Source: Allobosea psychrotolerans (lineage in GTDB: Bacteria; Pseudomonadota; Alphaproteobacteria; Rhizobiales; Beijerinckiaceae). Taken from it: a stretch of DNA of 64,000 nt. Positions 1 to 8,931 of this stretch are shown here, piece after piece (position 1 is the first letter of the stretch; each line of letters begins with the position of its first letter). Made by a program: the position numbers and the translations under genes. The notes beneath the pieces are model-generated. The model was not told the origin of the DNA and searched no databases. It saw nothing but the letters and a program-made list of their open reading frames with translations. Location: contig NZ_PQFZ01000013.1 of assembly GCF_002917105.1 (NCBI RefSeq), positions 1-64,000 on the forward strand. Direction: 5' to 3'.

Positions 1-471
1 GGCGTCACGCTGGTGCGCCAGGCCGGCGACGCCCTGACCCAGATCCTCGCCGCCTCGCAAAAGGTCGCGGCCACCATCGCCGAGATCTCGGCGGCCTCGG
101 GCGAGCAGGCCAACGGCATCGACGAGATGAGCCAGGCCGTCGCCCATCTCGACGAGATGACGCAGGCCAATGCGGCGCTGGCCGAACAGAGCGCGGCCTC
201 GGCCGGTTCGCTGTCTGGCCGCATCGTCCAGCTCAACGACCTTGTCGCCGCCTTCAGGACGGGCCCTGAGGGCGCGACCGCCTCATCGGCCAGCTACGCC
301 CCCGCGCCGGTCCGGGCGGCCCCGGCCGGTCATGGCTCGGAGCCTGCGCGCCTGCGCAAGCTCGCCGAAGCCGCCTTCGCGCAGACCAGGGCGGACGCGC
401 CAGCCAGATCCGCCCCGGCGAAGAAAGTCGTCAACAGCCGCGCCAGCGACGCGGGTTGGGAAGAGTTCTGA
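1..471 (+). CDS. Methyl-accepting chemotaxis protein, C-terminal part (5' end outside window)
   Basis: The gene enters from the left edge, so only the last 156 codons are seen. The visible part is the descending arm of the cytoplasmic signalling coiled coil of a chemoreceptor (QVAATIAEIS-type heptads, 'GEQANGIDEMSQAVAHLDEMTQ', 'NAALAEQSAASA'). A roughly 75-residue Ala/Pro-rich flexible linker follows, and the protein ends in GWEEF. That pentapeptide matches the xWxxF tether known from receptors such as Tsr and Tar (NWETF), which recruits the CheR methyltransferase and CheB methylesterase. The ligand cannot be inferred because the sensor domain is missing. No other che gene is in the window. 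Confidence 0.93.
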   Translation, partial: GVTLVRQAGDALTQILAASQKVAATIAEISAASGEQANGIDEMSQAVAHLDEMTQANAALAEQSAASAGSLSGRIVQLNDLVAAFRTGPEGATASSASYAPAPVRAAPAGHGSEPARLRKLAEAAFAQTRADAPARSAPAKKVVNSRASDAGWEEF

Positions 472-511
472 CACGCGGAAGGCGGGCCTGTGACGGCTGA
501 CGCCTTCTCGT

Positions 512-925
512 TCACTCCGCGTGGCTCGCGGCGATCATGACGCTGGCGATATCGTTGTAGAGCTGTGTCCAGACGCGCTCGAGACGCGGCGTGAACGCGT
601 CGCCCAATGAGGTCCGGAGCGTCCAGATCAACGCCTCCCGGACACTGTCGTAGTGGCTGTCCTTGACGCCGTAGCCCTTGTGCTGACGGCCGAGCTTGCG
701 CAGCAGGATGGCGAGCCCCTCCCGGTCGTTGAGCGTGGCGATGGCGACCGTCAGCATCTCCATCAGCTTGATGCCCTGCGCCTTGATGTCGCCCTTGAAC
801 AAAGGCCTGACCTCGGGCGCGATCTCGAAGAGCCGGTTGTAGAAGATCGCGCCGGTCTCGGCCTTGCGGCGGTGGAGATGGGCGAAGCTGTCCCGGATGC
901 GTTGAACGTCGTCGTCCTTGAACAT
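512..925 (-). CDS. Single-domain bacterial globin
   Basis: A 137-residue globin without a reductase domain, the size of Vitreoscilla haemoglobin. The probable haem ligand is His82 in the F-helix stretch QHKGYGVKDSHY, which closely resembles the Vitreoscilla/flavohaemoglobin F helix. Phe43 is the likely CD1 residue and Gln50 sits at about E7. The ATG at 925 is preferred over an upstream frame extension because GGGGGGAGG lies just before it. Expected roles are O2 binding or NO detoxification with a separate reductase. It is transcribed away from the MATE gene's 3' end in the same direction, with a 66-bp gap, so the two could be cotranscribed. The exact ligand chemistry is not readable from the sequence. 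Confidence 0.88.
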   Translation of the reverse strand: MFKDDDVQRIRDSFAHLHRRKAETGAIFYNRLFEIAPEVRPLFKGDIKAQGIKLMEMLTVAIATLNDREGLAILLRKLGRQHKGYGVKDSHYDSVREALIWTLRTSLGDAFTPRLERVWTQLYNDIASVMIAASHAE

Positions 926-991
926 GATCTGCCTCCCCCCAAAGGCGAAACCCGCGACGCAGCAAAGATAGCACGAACCGCGCCAATGCAA

Positions 992-2386
992 TCAGAGGGC
1001 GGTAACGAGGCCAAGTCTGTCGCGGGCCCGCCAGCGGCCGAGCATCAAGGCCGCGACGATGGCGAGCGCGATCGCAAGCCCGATCCAGATGCCGATCCCG
1101 GCGAGCGGCGTGAAGAAGCCGAGCGCGACCGAAAGCGGCAGCCCGATCACCCAGTAGCCGAGCCCGGCGAAGAGCATAGGCACCCGCGTATCGCCGAGCC
1201 CCCTGAGGAGACAGGAGCCGACGACCTGCGCCCCGTCTGCAATCTGGAAGATCGCGGCATAGAGCAGGAAGGTCGCCGCCAGCGCCGCGACCTCGGCCGC
1301 GCCAGGCTTCTCGACATCGAGGAAGGGAACGACGAGCCATTGCGGCGCAAACAGCATGACGAGCGCGGTCAGTGCCATGAAGCCGATGCCGAGCACGAGC
1401 GCCGTCGCGCCGGCCCGCGCGACGCCATCCTTGTCGCCGGCGCCGAAAGCCCGGCCGACCCTGACCGTAGCAGCCTGGCCGATGCCCATCGGCACCATGA
1501 AGGTCAGCGAGGCGATCTGGATCGCGATCGCATGGGCCGCGAGCGAGGCCGGGCCGATCAGCCCCATCAGGAAGGCCGCGCCGTTGAAGATCACCACCTC
1601 GAAAGCGAGCGTCGTGCCGATCGGCAGGCCCATCCGCCAGAAGGCCCAGAACCGCGGCCAGTCCGCCACCCAGAAGCGGCCGAACAGGCGGTAGCGGCGG
1701 AAGCGCCGGTCGAAGCTGACGACCAGGCTGAGCCCGAGCATCATCGACACCGAGGACAAGGTCGTCGCCAGCCCCGAGCCCGGCAGGCCGAGCGCCGGGA
1801 AGCCGAGCCGGCCGAACATCAGGCACCAATTCGCCAGCGCGTTGAAACCGACCGCCAGCAGGACGACGACGAAGGCCGCGAAGGGGCGTTGCAGCGAGGC
1901 GACGAAGCCGCGCAGCACGAGAAACAGAAAGAACGGCAGCAGGCCCCATTGCAACGTCCGCACATAGGATGCCGCGGCCTTTGCCAGCGTGGCGTCCTGG
2001 CCCATCGCGCGCAGAATCGGCTCGGCCTGCCAGAGAAACAGCCACATCGGGCCGACCAGCGTCACGGCAGCCCAGAAGCCCTGCCGCACCGTGCGGCGCA
2101 ATTCGCGCACGGCGTGGCGATTGCGGCCGAGCTCGATCAAGATCATCGGCGACACGGCCGCCATGACGCCGATGCCGAAGATCAGCACGGCCATATAGAG
2201 ATTGGAGCCGAGCGCGCCCGCGGCCAATGCGTCGGGGCCGAGATGGCCCATCATCATCACATCCGTCGCCGTCATCGCCGTCTGCGCGACATTGGTCAGC
2301 ACCAGCGGCCAGCTCAGCGCGAGCATGGCCCTGGCCTCGGTGAGCCAAGGGGCCGTCTGGCGAAGCGGGAGGGCGAGGTCTGACAT
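992..2386 (-). CDS. MATE family multidrug/toxin efflux transporter
   Basis: A 464-residue, twelve-helix membrane protein made of two homologous halves. It has the MATE hallmarks: an N-terminal 'LALSWPLVLTNVAQTAM' helix, a 'MMMGHLGPDALAAGALG' loop, and 'PMGIGQAATVRVGRAFGAG' at the start of the second half. The length is typical of NorM-type exporters, which use Na+ or H+ gradients to expel cationic drugs or dyes. The start ATG at 2386 has only a weak ribosome site. Repeat elements fill the upstream 400 bp, so its promoter probably lies very close to the gene. The substrate is unknown. Confidence 0.92.
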   Translation of the reverse strand: MSDLALPLRQTAPWLTEARAMLALSWPLVLTNVAQTAMTATDVMMMGHLGPDALAAGALGSNLYMAVLIFGIGVMAAVSPMILIELGRNRHAVRELRRTVRQGFWAAVTLVGPMWLFLWQAEPILRAMGQDATLAKAAASYVRTLQWGLLPFFLFLVLRGFVASLQRPFAAFVVVLLAVGFNALANWCLMFGRLGFPALGLPGSGLATTLSSVSMMLGLSLVVSFDRRFRRYRLFGRFWVADWPRFWAFWRMGLPIGTTLAFEVVIFNGAAFLMGLIGPASLAAHAIAIQIASLTFMVPMGIGQAATVRVGRAFGAGDKDGVARAGATALVLGIGFMALTALVMLFAPQWLVVPFLDVEKPGAAEVAALAATFLLYAAIFQIADGAQVVGSCLLRGLGDTRVPMLFAGLGYWVIGLPLSVALGFFTPLAGIGIWIGLAIALAIVAALMLGRWRARDRLGLVTAL

Positions 2387-2401
2387 GGGGCGTCGCTTCT
2401 A

Positions 2402-2450
2402 GAGCATTGCGCGAAAAAGTGGGTACCGGTTTTTCGCGTGAGCGATGCTC
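2402..2450. repeat. Palindromic repeat, GTGGGTACCGG core (family 1)
   Basis: Outer arms GAGCATTGC / GCGATGCTC enclose a core of CGAAAAA-GTGGGTACC-GGTTTTTCG. This family recurs at 2464, 2606, 18295, 34443, 38604 and 62818. The outer arm sequence changes between copies, but pairing is largely kept. Confidence 0.85.
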
Positions 2451-2463
2451 TCAACGGGATCTA

Positions 2464-2512
2464 GAGCATCGGCCCGAAAAGTGGGAACCGGTTTTCGGGA
2501 CGAGCCGATGCT
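2464..2512. repeat. Palindromic repeat (family 1)
   Basis: Second copy, immediately next to the first. The arms are AGCATCGG / CCGATGCT around CCGAAAAGTGGGAACCGG and TTTTCGG. The arms differ from the neighbouring copy but still pair. Confidence 0.85.
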
Positions 2513-2605
2513 AGTATCTGCCTTGGAGTATAGGGGGCAGCCGCCTGCACGCCGGGCTGCCCCGCGTGATGCGCCCTCCGCACAGGCCCCGCCCGGAAAC
2601 GTCGC

Positions 2606-2720
2606 TAGAGCAGGATGCGAAAAAGTGGGAACCGGTTTTTCGCATTGATCCTGCTCTAACTTCTTGATGAGAGACGGATTCAGATTTCAGATGGGATCAC
2701 AGTGTGATCTCATCTGAAAT
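2606..2720. repeat. Composite palindromic element: family-1 hairpin plus second hairpin
   Basis: The first hairpin, 2606-2658, has arms TAGAGCAGGAT / ATCCTGCTCTA around the GCGAAAAAGTGGGAACCGG core. About 25 bp later comes a second, unrelated hairpin at 2684-2720 with arms ATTTCAGATG / CATCTGAAAT. The same two-hairpin unit occurs in inverted orientation at 18232-18345, so the pair behaves as one element. Confidence 0.8.
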
Positions 2721-2794
2721 CATCCGGCTCTAGCGGGGCGCGCGGGCTGCGGCCATCATCGGCCCGATTCTTCCGGGCAGGGGACAGGCCAGGC

Positions 2795-4258
2795 ATGCCA
2801 GATACAGTCAGCAGTGCAGCGACCGGCGACATCGTGGCGCTGGATGCGGTCGCGCTTTCGCAGGCGATCCATGCGCGAAAGCTCTCCTGCGTGGAGGTGA
2901 TGGCGGCTTTCCTCGACCAGATCGAGCGATTGAACCCGCGCGTCAACGCGATCGTGGCGCAGCGCGAGCGCGGCGATCTGCTGAAGGAGGCGGCGGTGCT
3001 CGATGCCGAACTCGCGGCCGGCCATTCGCGCGGCTGGATGCATGGCTTCCCCCAGGCGATCAAGGATCTCTCCGCCGCCAAAGGGTTCGCGACGACGCAA
3101 GGCTCGCCTTTGTTCAAGGACGTCATCGCGCAGACCGATGCGATCTTCGTCGAGCGGATGAAGGCCGCAGGCTCCATCATCATCGGCAAGACCAATACGC
3201 CCGAATTCGGGCTCGGCTCGCAGACCTTCAATCCGGTCTTCGGGGCGACGCGCAACGCCTATGACCAGAGCAAGACCTCTGGCGGCTCCAGCGGCGGGGC
3301 CGCGGTGGCGCTGGCGCTGCGCATGCTGCCGGTGGCCGATGGCAGCGACCATGCCGGTTCGCTGCGCAATCCCGCCGCCTTCAACAATGTGCTGGGCCTG
3401 CGCCCGAGCTATGGCCGGGTGCTGTCGGGCACGGATGAGGTCTTCATCCCGCAACTGGGTGTCGCCGGGCCGATGGCGCGCAAGACCCGCGATCTCGCGG
3501 CGCTGCTCGCAGTTCAGTCCGGCTATGATCCGCGCGTGCCGATGTCCTTGCGGGAGGATCCGGCGGTCTTTCTCGGGCCGCTGGAGCGCGACGTTGCGGG
3601 GTTGAAGATCGGCTGGCTCGGCGATCTCGGCGGCCATCTGCCGATGGAGGAGGGCGTTCTCTCCCTGTGCCGGCAAGGCCTGGCGGCGTTCGAGGACATG
3701 GGCGCGATCGTCGAGGACGTCGCGCTCGGCTTCGATCCGGAATCCGTCTGGCAGGCCTGGCTCACGCTGCGCGCCTGGCAGGCGGGCTCGGGCCTTGCCC
3801 CCGTCTATGCCGATCCGGCCCGGCGCGACCTGCTCAAGCCCGAGGCGCGCTGGGAGGTCGAGCAGGGGCTCAAGGTCTCCGCCTTCGAGGTGATGCAGGC
3901 CTCGGGTCTCCGCTCGCGCTGGTACCAGCATCTCCATGGGCTCTTCGGCCGCTACGACATCCTGGTCCTGCCCAGCGCCCAGGTCTTCCCCTTCGCGGTC
4001 GAGACGCCGTGGCCCAGGGAGGTCGCCGGCCGCGCCATGGACACCTATCACCGCTGGATGCAGGTGGTGATCCCGGTGACGATGTCGGGCTGTCCGGCGC
4101 TGAGCGTGCCCGTCGGCTTCAACGCGGCGGGCCTGCCGATGGGAATGCAGCTCTGGGGTCCGAACCAGTCCGAATTGCTGCTGCTCCAGGTCGCGCAGGC
4201 CTATGAGGACGCGACCGGCTGGGTCGACAGGCGTCGGCCCGGCTTGCTCGACGGGTGA
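2795..4258 (+). CDS. Amidase-signature family amidohydrolase
   Basis: A 487-residue enzyme of the amidase signature (AS) family, which hydrolyses carboxamides to acid plus ammonia through a Ser-cisSer-Lys triad. All three residues are visible: Lys90 in FPQAIKDLS, Ser165 in the glycine/serine loop TSGGSSGGAA, and the nucleophile Ser189 in SDHAGSLRNPA. It is the first gene of a catabolic run that continues with an M20 hydrolase, a second amidase and an ABC importer. This suggests stepwise deamidation or decarbamoylation of imported compounds. AS enzymes are too promiscuous for a substrate to be assigned. It could also be annotated as a GatA-like protein, but no gatB or gatC is nearby. Confidence 0.93.
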   Translation: MPDTVSSAATGDIVALDAVALSQAIHARKLSCVEVMAAFLDQIERLNPRVNAIVAQRERGDLLKEAAVLDAELAAGHSRGWMHGFPQAIKDLSAAKGFATTQGSPLFKDVIAQTDAIFVERMKAAGSIIIGKTNTPEFGLGSQTFNPVFGATRNAYDQSKTSGGSSGGAAVALALRMLPVADGSDHAGSLRNPAAFNNVLGLRPSYGRVLSGTDEVFIPQLGVAGPMARKTRDLAALLAVQSGYDPRVPMSLREDPAVFLGPLERDVAGLKIGWLGDLGGHLPMEEGVLSLCRQGLAAFEDMGAIVEDVALGFDPESVWQAWLTLRAWQAGSGLAPVYADPARRDLLKPEARWEVEQGLKVSAFEVMQASGLRSRWYQHLHGLFGRYDILVLPSAQVFPFAVETPWPREVAGRAMDTYHRWMQVVIPVTMSGCPALSVPVGFNAAGLPMGMQLWGPNQSELLLLQVAQAYEDATGWVDRRRPGLLDG

Positions 4259-4321
4259 GCGGGTTGCATCTTTCCTGCATCGCGAGCAGTGGCGCTTGGC
4301 CTTCACGGAGACTTGAGACGA

Positions 4322-5551
4322 ATGAGCAGCAATCTGCGGATCGACGGCGCGCGGCTGGTGTCGCGCCTGACGGCGCTCTCGATGATCGGCGCGACGCCCG
4401 AGGGCGGCTGCCGGCGCCTCGCCTTGACCGATGAGGACAAGCAGGGCCGCGATTGGCTGGTCGGGCAGATGCAAGCGCTCGGGCTCGCGGTGAAGATCGA
4501 TGCGATCGGCAACATCGTCGGCATCCTGAAGGGGCAGCAGGAGGGGCCGGCCGTCATCATGGGCTCGCATATCGACACGGTCGGCACCGGCGGGCGCTTC
4601 GACGGCGCGCTCGGCGTCATCGCCGGCGTCGAGGTGCTGGCGGCGCTGCGCGACGCCGGCCTCACGCCCAAGCGCGACATGGCCGTGATCGCCTTCACCA
4701 ATGAGGAGGGTGCGCGCTTCCACCCGGACATGCTCGGCTCCTATGTCTGGGCCGGCGGCATGAGCGTTGCCGCCGCTCATGCGGAAACCGATTCCGAGGG
4801 CGTCGGCCTCGGCGCCGAGCTCAGGCGCATCGGCTATGAGGGGCCGGAAAGGCCGGGCTTCCTCAAGGCGCATGCCTATCTCGAAATGCATATCGAGCAG
4901 GGGCCGGTCCTCGAGAGCGAAGGTGGCGGACTTGGCGCGGTCACCGGCATCCAGGGGATCTGCTGGCTCGAATTGACGCTGAAGGGCCGGCCGAGCCATG
5001 CCGGCACGACACCGATGGCCTATCGCAAGGATCCAGGCCTGGCGGCGGCGCGGATCAACATCTTCGCCAATGAGTTGACCAGGACGATCCCCGGGCAGCT
5101 CGCCAATTGCGGCGTCATCCGCGTCCAGCCCGGCAACGTCAATGTCGTGCCCGAAACCGTGGTGATGTCGCTCGATCTGCGCAACCCGCTCGATGCGCCG
5201 CTGGCTGAAGCCGAGGCGGCGGTCCGCGCGTTCTGCACCGAGCTGTCGGAGCGCGACGACATTCAGATCTCGATCCGCGATCTCGCCCGTTTCCCGGCGA
5301 CGCCCTTCACTGAGGAATTGATCGCCAGCGTCGAGCAGAGCGCGGCCGAGTTCGGCCTGCCGATCCGCCGCATGATCTCGGGCGCCGGGCATGACGCGCA
5401 GATGATGTCGCGCCTGTGCCCGACGGCCATGGTGTTCATCCCCTCGATCGGCGGTCTCTCGCACAACCCGGCCGAATTCAGCACCGATGACGACATGGTC
5501 GCCGGCGCCAATGTCCTGCTCAGCGCCGCCTGGCGCGCCGCGAATGCGTGA
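4322..5551 (+). CDS. M20 Zn-dependent hydrolase, N-carbamoyl-L-amino acid hydrolase / allantoate amidohydrolase family
   Basis: A 409-residue M20-type binuclear metalloenzyme. Metal ligands are visible as His83 and Asp94 (GSHIDTV, GRFDGALGV), Glu129 (TNEEG), His190 (EMHIEQGP) and a late His in GLSHNPAEF. The 'LEMHIEQGPVLE' block is characteristic of the AllC/HyuC/beta-ureidopropionase branch rather than of peptidases. It releases NH3 and CO2 from N-carbamoyl or ureido acids. I chose ATG 4322 over an upstream GTG because the homologous region begins there. It lies 63 bp after the amidase and in the same direction. L-carbamoylase and allantoate amidohydrolase cannot be separated here. Confidence 0.88.
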   Translation: MSSNLRIDGARLVSRLTALSMIGATPEGGCRRLALTDEDKQGRDWLVGQMQALGLAVKIDAIGNIVGILKGQQEGPAVIMGSHIDTVGTGGRFDGALGVIAGVEVLAALRDAGLTPKRDMAVIAFTNEEGARFHPDMLGSYVWAGGMSVAAAHAETDSEGVGLGAELRRIGYEGPERPGFLKAHAYLEMHIEQGPVLESEGGGLGAVTGIQGICWLELTLKGRPSHAGTTPMAYRKDPGLAAARINIFANELTRTIPGQLANCGVIRVQPGNVNVVPETVVMSLDLRNPLDAPLAEAEAAVRAFCTELSERDDIQISIRDLARFPATPFTEELIASVEQSAAEFGLPIRRMISGAGHDAQMMSRLCPTAMVFIPSIGGLSHNPAEFSTDDDMVAGANVLLSAAWRAANA

Positions 5552-5565
5552 TGTCGACCTTCCCG

Positions 5566-5655
5566 CCTTTGCGAGGAGCATGAGCGGCGACGCAATCCAG
5601 GGCCATAATGCTCGACGACCCCGGGATTGCTTCGGCTCACGCTCGCAATGACGGC
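5566..5655. repeat. Degenerate palindromic repeat (family 2, GCAATCCAGG type)
   Basis: TTTGCGAGGAGC...GACGCAATCCAGG, and then GGGATTGCTTCGG...GCTCGCAATGACGG, form a diverged copy of the family seen better preserved at 19393, 41964 and 43466. It occupies nearly the whole gap between the M20 hydrolase and the second amidase. It runs into the apparent upstream extension of the amidase frame, which is why a downstream GTG is taken as that gene's start. Confidence 0.75.
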
Positions 5656-5694
5656 GTTTCGACGCTGAATGACGAAGACACAAGGGAAACGACC

Positions 5695-7107
5695 GTGACC
5701 AGCATCTCCTCTTTGTCCGCCGCCGAACTCCAGCCCCTCTATGCCAGCGGCGAGCTCTCTCCCGTCGCGGTCGCCAACGACGCGCTCGCGCGCATCGAGC
5801 GCTTCGAGCCTGAGGTCAACGCCTTCACCGTGCGCGACGACAAGGTCACGCTCGCCATGGCGGAGGCTGCCGAGGCGCGCTACCTCAGGAAAGAGCCGCT
5901 TGGCCCGCTCGACGGGGTGCCCGTCACCATCAAGGACAATATCGGTGTCGCCGGCTGGCCGATGCGGCGCGGCTCGGCCGTGGGCTCGGACGCGCCCTGG
6001 CCCGAGGATGCGCCGGCCACCGCCCGGCTGCGCGAGGCCGGCGCGGTCTTCCTCGGCAAGACGACGATGCCGGAATATGGCTGGAAGGGCGTCGGTGATT
6101 CCCCGCAATCGGGCATCACGCGCAACCCCTGGGGCACCGGGACCGGTCCCGGCGGCTCGTCCTCGGGCGCTGCCGTCTGTGCCGCGCTCAATCTCGGCTG
6201 CATCCATATCGGTACGGATGGCGCGGGCTCCGTGCGCATCCCCGCCGCCTTCACCGGCGTGGTCGGCCTGAAACCGACCTATGGCCGCGTGCCGGCCTTC
6301 CCGGTCTCGACCATGGGGTTCCTCGCCCATCTCGGCCCGCTGACGCGCACCGTGACCGACACCGCGCTCGCCATGAACGCGATCGCCCGGCCCGATGCCC
6401 GCGACATGACGGCGGTGCTCGACGAGCCGCTGGACTATGTCGCCGGCCTGCCCGGCGGCGTGAAGGGCTTGCGCCTCGCCTGGTCGCCGAAGCTCGGCGG
6501 CGACGTTGCGGTCGACCCTGAGATCGCGGCGCTTACGAAAGCGGCAGCAATGGCGTTCCAGGAACTCGGCGCGACGGTCGAGGAGGTCGATCCGGGCTTT
6601 GCCGACCCGATCGAGACCTTGATGACGCTGTGGGGGGCGGGAGCAGCGCTCGCCTTGCGCAATGCCGGTCCCGACGACCGCAAGCGCATGGATCCCGGTC
6701 TGGTCGCGGTGGCGGAAGCCGGTGAGAAGGTGTCGGGCACGGCCTATGTCGATGCGCTGCTCAACCAGCGCAATGCGCTTGCGCACCGCATGGCGCAATT
6801 TCATGCACGCTTCGATCTGCTGCTGACGCCGACGCTGCCTTTGCCGGCCTTCGAGGTCGGGCGGGACACCCCCGCCCATGGCGGCTATGGCGAGGATTGG
6901 ACACGCTGGACCCCGTTCACCTACCCCTTCAACATCACGCAGGCGCCGGCGATTTCGCTGCCTTGCGGCCTGACGAAAGCCGGCTTGCCGGCGGGCCTGC
7001 AGGTCATCGGAGCTTTCGGAAGGGATGCACTGGTTTTACGCGCGGCGGCGGCCTTCGAATTTGCAAGGCCTTTCGCGCGGGTCGATGCGCCGATCAAATC
7101 GGTTTAG
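5695..7107 (+). CDS. Amidase-signature family amidohydrolase (second copy)
   Basis: A 470-residue AS-family enzyme. The catalytic triad reads Lys80 (PVTIKDNIG), Ser155 (PGGSSSGAA) and Ser179 (DGAGSVRIPA). It is clearly diverged from the first amidase of the run, so the two probably act on different amides. The start is a GTG preceded by AAGGGAAAC. An ATG 87 bp upstream lies inside a palindromic repeat and is unlikely to be used. A sigma-54-like promoter and a binding-protein gene follow, so this gene probably ends one transcription unit. The family makes an amide hydrolase secure, but the substrate is unknown. Confidence 0.92.
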   Translation: MTSISSLSAAELQPLYASGELSPVAVANDALARIERFEPEVNAFTVRDDKVTLAMAEAAEARYLRKEPLGPLDGVPVTIKDNIGVAGWPMRRGSAVGSDAPWPEDAPATARLREAGAVFLGKTTMPEYGWKGVGDSPQSGITRNPWGTGTGPGGSSSGAAVCAALNLGCIHIGTDGAGSVRIPAAFTGVVGLKPTYGRVPAFPVSTMGFLAHLGPLTRTVTDTALAMNAIARPDARDMTAVLDEPLDYVAGLPGGVKGLRLAWSPKLGGDVAVDPEIAALTKAAAMAFQELGATVEEVDPGFADPIETLMTLWGAGAALALRNAGPDDRKRMDPGLVAVAEAGEKVSGTAYVDALLNQRNALAHRMAQFHARFDLLLTPTLPLPAFEVGRDTPAHGGYGEDWTRWTPFTYPFNITQAPAISLPCGLTKAGLPAGLQVIGAFGRDALVLRAAAAFEFARPFARVDAPIKSV

Positions 7108-7194
7108 TCGGATATTTTGCAATTTTCTGCTCGCAATGCTGCGCGGCGGGCAGAGATTGCCGAATTCCGCCCGCTTCCGGCAGTTCAGTCCCGT

Positions 7195-7211
7195 TTGGCA
7201 CGAAGTCTGCA
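7195..7211 (+). promoter_or_regulatory. Putative sigma-54 (-24/-12) promoter
   Basis: TTGGCACG-N4-CTGCA matches the RpoN consensus YTGGCACGrNNNTTGCW at all but one of its specified positions, with exactly 10 bp between the invariant GG and GC. It lies about 115 bp upstream of the binding-protein gene and after the amidase stop. An inverted repeat TTGC-N12-GCAA at 7117-7136 could be an activator site (weak). Confidence 0.6.
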
Positions 7212-7327
7212 AGCTGCCTGCCGGCCAAGAAGGGCCGGTCAAGCGTGTTGTCAGCGCAGAAGTTTTCTGCCCAAACTCGCGCCAAGGTCGCCCGCGCAGA
7301 GGTTGCCGTTTCAGGGGAGAGTGAGTG

Positions 7328-8926
7328 ATGGACCGCAGGACATTTCTGAAAACCGCCGTGGGGACGGGCGCCCTGGCCGCTTCCGGTGGGCTGGCCATGC
7401 CGGCCCTGGCGCAAGGCGCGGCGGCCAAGACCCTGCGCTTCGTGCCGCAGGCCAACCTCGCCAATTTCGATCCCATCTGGGGCACGCAATATGTCGTGCG
7501 CAACGCGGCTGCCCTGGTCTGGGACACGGTCTACGGCATCGATTCGAAGTTTCAGCCGCAGCGCCAGATGGTCGAGTCGGAGACGGTCTCCGCCGACGGG
7601 CTGGTCTGGACCTTCAAGCTGCGTCCGGGCCTCAAATTCCATGACGGCGCGCCGGTCACCTCCAAGGACGTCGTCCAGAGCCTGAAGCGCTGGCAGGCCC
7701 GCGACCCGATGGGCCTGATGATCAAGGCGATCGAGGTCGAGCTCGCTCCGATCGACGACATGAGCTGGAAATGGACGCTCAGCAAGCCTTACCCCAAGAT
7801 GCTGCTGGCGCTGGGCAAGAACAACGCGCCCTGCACCTTCATCATGCCCGAGCGCATCGCAAAGACCGATCCGTTCCAGCAGATCACCGAATATATCGGT
7901 TCGGGCCCGATGAAGTTCGTTCGCAATGAATGGGTGCCCGGCGCCAAGGCTGTGTTCGAGAAGTTCACCGACTACGTACCGCGCTCGGAGCCGGCCGACT
8001 GGCTCGCCGGCGGCAAGAAGATACTGGTCGACCGGATCGAATGGGTGATCATTCCCGATCCGGCGACTGCGTCGGCGGCGCTGCAGAACGGCGAGGTCGA
8101 TTGGTGGGAGACCCCGCTGTCGGACCTTGTTCCGGTGCTCAAGGCCAACAAGAACGTCAAGGTCGACATCGGCGATCCGCTCGGCAATATCGGCGCCTTC
8201 CGCATGAACCATCTCTTCCCGCCCTTCAACAATGTGAAGGTGCGTCGCGCGGTCATGACCGCGCTGAACCAGGAAGATTACATGCGCTCGATCGTCGGCG
8301 ACGACGACAAGCTGTGGAAGAACCTGCCGAGCTATTTCACCCCCGGCACGCCGCTCTACACCGAGGAGGGCGGCGACATCCTGAAGAAGCGCAACGTCGC
8401 CGAGGCCAAGAAGCTGCTGGCCGAATCCGGATATAACGGCGAGCCCGTGGTCTGCGTCGTCGCGCAGGACATGGCCGCCACCAAGTCGATGGGCGATGTC
8501 ACCGCCGAACTGCTCAAGAGCATCGGCATGAAGGTCGACTTCGTCGCCACCGACTGGGGTACCGTCGGCGCACGCCGCGCCCAGAAGACGCCTCCCGGCC
8601 AGGGCGGCTGGAGCATGTTCCACACCTGGCATGCCGGCGCCGACTGCATCAATCCCGCCGCCTACACCGCCATCCGCGCCAATGGCGACAAGGCCTGGTT
8701 CGGCTGGCCCAATATTCCGGCTGTCGAGACCGAGGTGACCAACTGGTTTGACGCCAAGGACATGGCCGAGGAGAAGGCTGCGATCGCCAGGCTGAACAAG
8801 GCGGCGATGGAAGAAGTCGTCTACGCGCCGACCGGCTTCTATCTCGGCTACCAGGCCTGGCGGTCGAATCTCTCCGGCGTCACCAGCGGGCCGCTGCCCT
8901 TCTTCTGGGGCGTGTCGAAGGCCTGA
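7328..8926 (+). CDS. ABC importer substrate-binding protein, peptide/nickel (SBP_bac_5) family
   Basis: A 532-residue periplasmic binding protein of the DppA/OppA cluster. The N-terminus, MDRRTFLKTAVGTGALAASG, is a Tat signal (RRTFLK) with cleavage probably after ALAQ at about residue 29. So it is exported folded, unlike its counterpart at 24869, which has a Sec signal. Cluster motifs include 'TFKLRPGLKFHDGAPVTSKDV' split over residues about 95-115. The ATG at 7328, 7 bp after AGGGGAGA, is preferred to the adjoining in-frame GTG. It heads the importer whose permeases follow, and no ATPase gene is nearby. Context suggests N-carbamoyl, amide or short peptide ligands. Confidence 0.92.
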   Translation: MDRRTFLKTAVGTGALAASGGLAMPALAQGAAAKTLRFVPQANLANFDPIWGTQYVVRNAAALVWDTVYGIDSKFQPQRQMVESETVSADGLVWTFKLRPGLKFHDGAPVTSKDVVQSLKRWQARDPMGLMIKAIEVELAPIDDMSWKWTLSKPYPKMLLALGKNNAPCTFIMPERIAKTDPFQQITEYIGSGPMKFVRNEWVPGAKAVFEKFTDYVPRSEPADWLAGGKKILVDRIEWVIIPDPATASAALQNGEVDWWETPLSDLVPVLKANKNVKVDIGDPLGNIGAFRMNHLFPPFNNVKVRRAVMTALNQEDYMRSIVGDDDKLWKNLPSYFTPGTPLYTEEGGDILKKRNVAEAKKLLAESGYNGEPVVCVVAQDMAATKSMGDVTAELLKSIGMKVDFVATDWGTVGARRAQKTPPGQGGWSMFHTWHAGADCINPAAYTAIRANGDKAWFGWPNIPAVETEVTNWFDAKDMAEEKAAIARLNKAAMEEVVYAPTGFYLGYQAWRSNLSGVTSGPLPFFWGVSKA

Positions 8927-8931
8927 CGGCG

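Larger units (their letters stand above)
2387..2794. other. Intergenic repeat cluster without a gene
   Basis: About 400 bp between divergent genes (MATE to the left, amidase to the right). It carries three copies of the GAAAAGTGGGAACCGGTTTTC-type palindrome and one longer palindrome, described separately. The stretch at about 2515-2600 shows no ORF with coding character and no recognisable promoter. Promoters for both flanking genes must nevertheless lie here. Confidence 0.7.

Noticed and set aside
330..2383. Long overlapping frames on both strands across the globin/MATE region
   Set aside because: Arg-rich, low-complexity shadow translations. The globin and MATE frames carry family motifs throughout.
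2756..6879. Long minus-strand frames opposite the two amidases and the M20 hydrolase
   Set aside because: No motifs or ribosome sites. They are explained by absence of stop codons in G+C-rich antisense DNA.
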